From Selaginella tamariscina (lineage: Eukaryota > Streptophyta > Lycopodiopsida > Selaginellales > Selaginellaceae), in the NCBI GenBank assembly GCA_003024785.1, contig PUQB01000350.1:197919-261918 (forward strand): a DNA stretch of 64,000 nt, in the 5' to 3' direction. This document shows, piece after piece, positions 54,401 through 61,171 of this stretch. The position numbers and the translations under genes were made by a program. Each line of letters opens with the position of its first letter. Within the stretch, counting starts at the first letter, position 1. The notes below the pieces were generated by a model, which was not told where the DNA came from, ran no database searches, and saw only the letters and a program-made list of their open reading frames with translations.

Positions 54401-54529
54401 CCATACGTACACACAAGATCCTTGGGAAATATTGTGACATGATGCATTATTATCTCGAACTTCCACAGTTCCAGTGCCAACTATCTCGTTGTTCCGAAGA
54501 AGACATACTTTATCTCCAGTATTAAACAT
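51411..54529 (-). CDS. DUF7869-type transposase-like protein
   Basis: Minus strand, about 1000 residues. It has a long first coding block (54529 to about 53090), a second (about 53095-52594), an intron with GT-AG ends (52593-52540), and a last exon 52539-51411 ending in TAA. The N-terminal part (GDKVCLLRNNEIVGTGTVEV) resembles the small module found in plant En/Spm-associated proteins. A Cys-rich segment and FSKCDTCTSLKAAEACAK follow. The core has LIHDKMDHSKT, LLLQMDNCAGENKNR and FLMVGHTHEDIDAFFSKV, the hallmark of DUF7869 proteins, thought to have an RNase H-like transposase fold. An acceptor-like GCAG at 54538-54541 lies before the first ATG, so an upstream exon is possible. The frame steps by one base near 53090, between conserved blocks. 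The upstream side is a palindrome array. Confidence 0.8.
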
Positions 54530-54683
54530 ATTGTCCTGCACATAAATAATTGTATTATTTATGATATCTGTTTATGCAATATTTTTAAGAAATCTGAATT
54601 ACGGTTACTTAATAATATGCATATGCAATAATACATAATTATGTTTAGAGATAATATCTCATGTTTGATTAATACAACTGATG

Positions 54684-55637
54684 GGCGGGATTAATCCCGC
54701 CAACGAATCCCTCCGACGAGGAACGGTCGGCGGGATTAATCCCGCCGCCGACTCAACCCCTTCGGAGAGAGTCGGCGGGATTAATCCCGCCTTGGACTCC
54801 CTCCGACAAGGAAGAGCCGGCGGGATTAATCCCGCCGCCTCTTCCTCCTCGGGGGAGTCCGGCGGGATTAATCCCGCCGACTCTCTCCGACGAGGAAGGG
54901 AGTCCGGCGGGATTAATCCCGCCGCCGACTCAACCCCTTCGGAGAGAGTCGGCGGGATTAATCCCGCCTTGGACTCCCTCCGACAAGGAAGAGCCGGCGG
55001 GATTAATCCCGCCGCCTCTTCCTCCTCGGGGGAGTCCGGCGGGATTAATCCCGCGCCTCTTCCTCCTCGGGGGAGTCCGGCGGGATTAATCCCGCCGACT
55101 CTCTCCGACGAGGAAGGGAGTCCGGCGGGATTAATCCCGCCGACTCATCCTCGCCGGAGAGAGTCGGCGGGATTAATCCCGCCGGACTCCCTTCCTCGTC
55201 GGAGGAAGAGGCGGCGGGATTAATCCCGCCGGCTCTTCCTTGTCGGAGGGAGTCCAAGGCGGGATTAATCCCGCCACAATTCTTACGACGGGGAATGGGT
55301 GGCGGGATTAAATCCGCACATAACTCTCTCCAAAACTATGATTTCAAAGAGATCTCGGGATAAATCCTGTCCCCAAATCTTTAAAACAGTGAAGTGGTGG
55401 CGAGATTAATCCCGCCACCCCTTCCCTGCCTCCTAAAATGGTTGGCGGGATTAATCCCGCCGACAACTCTTTCTAATAAATTCTGGTAACTCTTCATCAG
55501 TTGAGAAGGTTATCGACGGGATTAATCCCGCCACTCTTTTTCAGTGGCGGAGAAGCATTGCCCGGGAGATGGTGGCGGGATTAATCCCGCCACTTCTTCA
55601 AAGAGGCGAAAAAGAAATGGCCGGATTAATCCCGCCG
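54684..55637. repeat. Palindrome array 1 (GGCGGGATTAATCCCGCC)
   Basis: About 20 copies of the perfect 18-bp palindrome GGCGGGATTAATCCCGCC, spaced mostly 42-47 bp, in GC-rich spacers. Copies 1-14 (to about 55275) are near-identical; the last six or so are degraded. Spacers are themselves repeated: the block from about 54749 recurs at 54927 (offset 178 bp). They often pair with one another as inverted repeats. The array lies about 140 bp upstream of the first ATG of the minus-strand transposase-like gene. The surrounding DNA is strongly AT-rich, so the array is a sharp GC and CpG island. The half site TCCCGCC also matches the core of plant E2F sites. Confidence 0.95.
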
Positions 55638-56565
55638 CCCCGGTTAACCTAGAATATTAAGTTAAAAGGATATTTAAACGTGATAAATCCCTAACGGAAT
55701 ATATTATAATCCTAATGCATTTCTAAACCCCTAAATTGTAATTTTAAGAGAGAATGTAAGAGAGTGAATCTTAATAAGTATTTTTAAATTTGTTTATAAT
55801 ACTTACTTGTAAACAGCACTGAAGGCGCCGTGCTTTCCTATAAAGAATAGCACCCAATTTAATCTCGCTCCTGAGATGATCACTATGAAGAAAAAAGAAG
55901 ATCTAAAGAGTGAAAAATACAGAAATGAAGAAACCCTTGCCGGAGAAAGAACCAGATCTGAATTTGAGTGGGAAATTAAATGCATTTTCAAATTTATATG
56001 TCAGACCGACAATACATATGTCAGAAATTCAAATTTTTTAAAAAGAACAGAAAATAAAATTTAAGATGAGTTGACACAAATATCCGACACTCTGACATAT
56101 ATACTCTCCAGTTCCAATGAGTATTTTAAAATTGCATTTAATGTTATTCAAGTGATTCAAGCTGTTTAATATTACGAAATTTTAGACTATATTCTACATT
56201 CTTAGTATTCAAGTATATTTATATTATATATATATATAAATATATACTTATACAATAAATAAATTGATATATTATATGTATCATTTAAAATATATTCATA
56301 GTCTGTTTATTATTATTATTTTCTTAATTACTCGAGTATTTAGTTTTCATTTCCTAGTATCAATGGGATATTCTTTAATATTTTATTAATATTTGAAGAA
56401 TATTCTAATATTAAACCTGATTATCATAATTAAATTAGTCTTGTTCTTAATTATTGCAGTAATTATTCTACATTTGTATATATTAATGGGATTTTCTCAA
56501 TTAATTTGTTATTATTTCAAGAATATTCATGTGTTAAACCTTATTATCAATATTAAATTAATACA
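55638..56565. other. AT-rich DNA with a repeated unit
   Basis: Non-coding AT-rich sequence. A unit at about 56355-56562 (ATGGGATATTCTTTA...) recurs with changes at 56692-56888, offset near 335 bp. No gene seen. Confidence 0.5.
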
Positions 56566-56972
56566 CACTATGAACATATTTTAAATTATACATAATAATA
56601 CATCATTTTATCTAATATATAGTCATATATAGTTTTAATAATATATATATTAATATCATTTCCTTAATTACTTGAGTAATTAATCTTCTTTATATTAATG
56701 GGATATTCTTTATTATTTTCTTATTATTCCAAGAATATTCCAATATTAAACATGATTATGATAATTAATTTAGTTAATTATTTGAGTACTTAATTTACAT
56801 TTGTATATATTAATGGGATTTTCTCAATTAATTTCTTATTATTTCAAGAATATTTCAATGTTAAACCTTTTTATCAATATTAAATTAATATATATTATTA
56901 AAACTATATATGGCTATATATTAGATAAAATCATATATTATTATGTATAATTTAAAATATGTTCCTAGTGTG
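56566..56972. repeat. Foldback element with ~80 bp inverted arms
   Basis: The arm at about 56567-56650 is the reverse complement, with few differences, of the arm at about 56888-56970 (TTTTATCTAATATATAG on one side, CTATATATTAGATAAAA on the other). The ~240 bp between are AT-rich and non-coding. The shape fits a MITE or foldback element; no clear target duplication was found. Confidence 0.6.
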
Positions 56973-57234
56973 TTTATTAATTTTATTTTCTTAATTATTC
57001 GATGTTTGTTTTGCACACATATATAAACACAATCATAAATTTACACACGCATTACAAGAACTTACAAAAACACATATGCACACACATGCACAACCCTAAA
57101 CCAAACTGAAGAAATATGTTGCTTCTTTATTGAAAACATCATGTTCAACGCATGTATGATATATGTACTCAATCTGTGTATATGTAACACATTGAATTTA
57201 CATGTGTAATATTTATATTAAGCTTGTTGGGAGC

Positions 57235-57272
57235 AAACCCTAAACCCTAAACCCTAAACCCTAAACCCTAAT
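57235..57272. repeat. Interstitial telomere repeat (CCCTAAA)n
   Basis: About five uninterrupted copies of the Arabidopsis-type telomere repeat, between the two palindrome arrays. Confidence 0.95.
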
Positions 57273-57727
57273 ATGTAACACAATGAATTTACTCATGTAA
57301 TATGTATGTATGTCTGTGTGTATACACGTGTGCATGTATATATGTGTACTCTGTATGTATATATGTACTCTGTATGTATATATGTGTACTTTCTGTCTTC
57401 TCTCATACATACACACCATGCATGATCCATGTTAATATGTACTGTCTCTCTTCTCTCAAACATACACACCATGCATGATCTATAATATGTACTCGGTCTC
57501 TCTAATATTATGTACTAATATGTATGTATGTCTGTGTGTATAATACACACCATGCATGATCCATATTAATATGTACTGTCTCTCTTCTCTCATATACTAT
57601 GTATGTATATCTGTGTATAATATGTGTAAGTATATATGTGTACTAATATATGCAATGTGTACAAAAATAATTTTTCAACACTCTCTCTTCTCTCATACAT
57701 ACACACCATGCATGATCCATCCTAAAT
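57273..57727. repeat. Tandem duplications of microsatellite-rich units
   Basis: The units contain CATACACACCATGCATGATC followed by ATATGTACTGTCTCTCTTCT, and recur three to four times (near 57404, 57461, 57546 and 57700). Each is mixed with TATGTATATATGTGTAC motifs. The DNA is non-coding. Confidence 0.65.
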
Positions 57728-57730
57728 CCA

Positions 57731-57757
57731 AAACCCTAAACCCTAAACCCTAAACCC
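57731..57757. repeat. Second interstitial telomere repeat block
   Basis: Nearly four copies of CCCTAAA in the same orientation as the block at 57235-57272. The sequence after it (TGTATGTCTGTGTGTATACACGTGTG) also matches that after the first block, so the two lie in duplicated segments. Confidence 0.95.
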
Positions 57758-58109
57758 ATGTAATATGTGTGTATGTCTGTGTGTATACACGTGTGTATGT
57801 ATATATTATGTGTATTAATATATGCAATGTGTACACATGAAACTTTAACACTCTCATGGACACACACATGTTAAATCCCTGCATGATTTATATTTTTGAG
57901 GTGTATGTGATACACCCACACACACGCACGCGCTAATAATATAATGAAAGAATATTCGTTTAGGGCGAATCTATATTTTATTCTTTTTAGGGTTTAAGTA
58001 TATTCTCAGAAGGAATATTCTATTAGGGTTGATATATATATTTAATTCCTTTAGGGTTTAGGTATATTCTTAGGGTTTCAAGAGGCGGCGGCTGTGAAAT
58101 CGGCGGCGG

Positions 58110-58132
58110 CGGCTGTGCACACAGGTGAGATC

Positions 58133-58163
<31 letters not shown>

Positions 58164-58385
58164 ATATGTATAGGAGTGTGCGTATAATTTTTTTTCTTAG
58201 TTTTATCTCTCGCACACACACGCACACTCCTGTGTATGTATATGTGTCTGTATGATTTATTTGTTTCGCTCACACACGCATACACACGATATACATATAC
58301 ACATATATATATATATACCTATATACATATATACATACATATATTATGTGTACCAGTATCTGTAAATTTTTTTTATTGATCTTGC

Positions 58386-58417
<32 letters not shown>

Positions 58418-58427
58418 ACACACACAG

Positions 58428-58458
<31 letters not shown>

Positions 58459-58547
58459 GTGTACCAGTATCTGTAAATTTTTTTTTATTGATCTATCTCT
58501 CCCACACACACGCGCACTGCTTTACACACACACACACACACACACAC

Positions 58548-58590
<43 letters not shown>

Positions 58591-59275
58591 CAATGCATAT
58601 TAACAAATAGTATACAACACTAGTTTATATATATGCTTATATATTCATAATATACACACATATATATATGTGTGTGTTTATCTGTATAATTTTATTTATT
58701 TATTAGTTTTATCTCTCGCACACACACGCACACTCCTGTGTATGTATATGTGTGTGTGTGTGTGTTTGTTTATCTGTATGATTTTATTTGTTTCGCTCAC
58801 ACACGCATACACACAATATACATATACACATATATATATACCTATATACATATATACATACATACAACACTAGTTTATATATATGCTTATATATTCACAG
58901 ACTCTCTCTCTTTCTCTATAGATTATATATCTATATACACACATATATATGTGTGTGTTTATCTGTATAATTTTATTTATTTATTAGTTTTATCTTTTGC
59001 ACACACACGCACACTCCTGTGTATATATATATGTGTGTGTGTGTGTTTGTTTATCTGTATGATTTTATTTGTTTCGCTCACACGCATACACACGATATAC
59101 ATATACACACATATATATACCTATGTACACACATATATTAGGTGTACCAGTACTGTATAAGTTTATTTATTTATCTATCTCTTGCACACACACGTACACT
59201 CCTATATACATACATACATACATATATATATATACACACACACACATATATATGTGTGTGTTTTTATCTCGCTAA
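58110..59275. repeat. Compound microsatellite with ~200-300 bp higher-order repeats
   Basis: Long (CA)n, (TG)n and (TA)n tracts embedded in a larger unit that recurs four or more times. The unit contains TTTTATCTCTCGCACACACA, a (TG)n run, TTATCTGTATGATTTTATTTG and TTTCGCTCACACACGCATAC. All open frames here are repeat translations. A (GGC)n stretch lies at 58084-58114. Confidence 0.8.
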
Positions 59276-59285
59276 GCCCCTCGAG

Positions 59286-60828
59286 CGGCGGGATTAATCC
59301 CGCCGCTATATAGTTGGGGCCATGGCGGCGGGATTAATCCCGCCGCCGAGGCCCTTCAGGCATGGGTGAGCGGCGGGATTAATCCCGCCGCCGAGGCCCT
59401 TCACGCAGGCTATGGGCGGCGGGATTAATCCCGCCGCTCTACGACAAACCGAAGAGCGGCGGGATTAATCCCGCCGCCCATAGCCTGCGTGAGGGGCCTC
59501 GGCGGCGGGATTAATCCCGCCGCTCATCCATGCCCTGCGCGGAATGCGGCGGGATTTATCTCGCCGGCAATGGCCTGTGTGAAGGTTCTAATGGGCGGGA
59601 TTAATCCCGCCGGATTCCGCGCAGGGCATTTACAGGGAATGGGCGGCAGGATTAATCCCGCCGCTCTTCGGTTTGTCGTAGAGCGGCGGGATTAATCCCG
59701 CCGCCCAGGGAATTCACGCAGGACATGAACGGCGGGATTAATCCGGCCCCACGCTCATGCCCTTCGCGGAGGGCGGCGGGATTAATCCCGCCGTTCATGT
59801 CCTGCGTGAATTCCCTGGGCGGCGGGATTAATCCCGCCCCCACCCATCCCTGTTAAAAATGCCGCAGCCAATATATATGTGTGAGCGCATGATTTACGAG
59901 AGGGCGGCGGGATTAGCCTCCGAACCTTCATTCCCGGTGGCGGATTAATCCCGAACCTTCATTCCCCATTGGTATGTTGAATCAATCCCGACTAACTCTG
60001 TCTGAGACGGAGAAGGTTTACAAAATACCAATGGAGGGAACCGAGAAGGGTGGTGGGATTAATTTCACCATCCCTTACATGGTGGGCGGGATTAATCCCG
60101 CCGCGTACGCATGCCCTGCGCGGAATCGGGCGGGATTTATCCCGCCGCCATTGGCCTGCCTGAAGGGCCTAGGCGGCGGGATTAATCCCGCAAGATTTCG
60201 CACAGGGCATTGGCGTTCGGCGGGATTAATCCCGCCGACTAAGGCCCGAGTGAAGGGCCTGGGAGGCGGGATTAATCGCCGCGAACGCCAATGCCCTGCG
60301 CGAATCGGGCGGGATTTATCCCGCCGCCATTGGCCTGCCTGAAGTGCCTAGGCGGCGGGATTAATCCCGCCCGATTCCGCGCAGGGAATTGGCGTCCGGC
60401 GGGATTAATCCCGCCGCATAGGGATCGAGTGAAGGCCCTGGGCGGCGGGATTAATCCCGCCGAGTCTTCAATGCCTGTTGGAGAAATGAATCTCGCCACC
60501 CTTCCCTTTTTCCTCCATTGGTGAGTTGGACCAATCCCAAACGTTTCTGTCTAAGACGTAGAAGGTTTACAACATACCAATGGAGGGGACTGGGAAGGGT
60601 GGCGAGATTCATTTAACCATCCCTTACATGGTGGGCGAGATTAATCCCGCCTCCTTTCTGGAGTCACTGAAGGGGTGTGAGAAATAAATCCTGCCCAGTT
60701 CTCTCTGAGACCGAGAAGGGTGGCAAGATTAATTCCGCACTCCCGTTCAAGGCCTCCAGAAAGGTGGCGAGATTAATCCCGCCCACTCTTTCAGGAGGCA
60801 TTGAAGGGGTGGCGAGATTAATCCCGCC
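59286..60828. repeat. Palindrome array 2 (GGCGGGATTAATCCCGCC)
   Basis: More than 25 copies of the same 18-bp palindrome as array 1, spaced about 38-50 bp, with most copies to about 60470 well kept and later ones degraded (GGCGAGATTAATCCCGCC). Spacers are different from array 1 and contain motifs such as GCCCTGCGCGGAATC and TTCACGCAGG. They form nested inverted repeats: the segment around 59400-59500 is one large palindrome with a copy in each arm. The array ends about 340 bp before the first ATG of the ParB-like gene on the plus strand. Array 2 therefore mirrors array 1, each lying upstream of one of two divergent genes. Confidence 0.95.
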
Positions 60829-60942
60829 GCACCTTCCATGTGAATATATATGTGTATTAGTATATATAAGTTGCATATCTCATTTTATTTACTTTTATCA
60901 TCTCTTCATATTATTTCGAGTAAAAGCTAGGAATCTATGTAA

Positions 60943-61029
60943 AACTGTCCAGAGCTCACATTTGTGGTGGTTCTAAAACGAAATGTTATCTTTCTTTTGC
61001 ACTAACACAAATGTGAGCTTCGGACAGTT
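60943..61029 (+). other. Near-perfect 24-bp hairpin before the ParB-like gene
   Basis: The arms 60943-60966 (AACTGTCCAGAGCTCACATT...) and 61006-61029 are reverse complements except for two adjacent positions, with a 39-base loop. It lies between palindrome array 2 and the first coding exon, so it is in the promoter or leader. It could be a structured leader, a small foldback insertion or a small-RNA precursor. Confidence 0.75.
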
Positions 61030-61171
61030 AATTACGTCTACTTCTCTCTGTGTATTATTTTTGTATATTCGGGTTTATACAAGTGTGTGTGCGTTTTTAT
61101 ATAATTTATATTTATAGTGTATTATTTTGCAGAAGGACGATTTGATCAAACAAGGAGATCGAGTCATTAGT

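Noticed and set aside
53750-54437. Plus-strand open frames opposite the DUF7869-type gene
   Set aside because: They are shadows of the conserved minus-strand frame and resemble nothing.
57235-57757. A true chromosome end
   Set aside because: Only four to five repeats per block, with genes and arrays on both sides.
58070-59275. Several open frames of 60-140 codons
   Set aside because: They consist of translated CA/TG/TA microsatellites ([12 protein letters not shown]).
54681-60524. Open frames encoding GGINPA- and AGLIPP-type repeat peptides
   Set aside because: They are translations of the palindrome array on both strands, with no start context or conservation.
54684-60828. CRISPR-like array of repeats and spacers
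   Set aside because: The repeat is a full palindrome, spacers are themselves repeated and inverted, and the setting is a plant nuclear genome. No cas genes.
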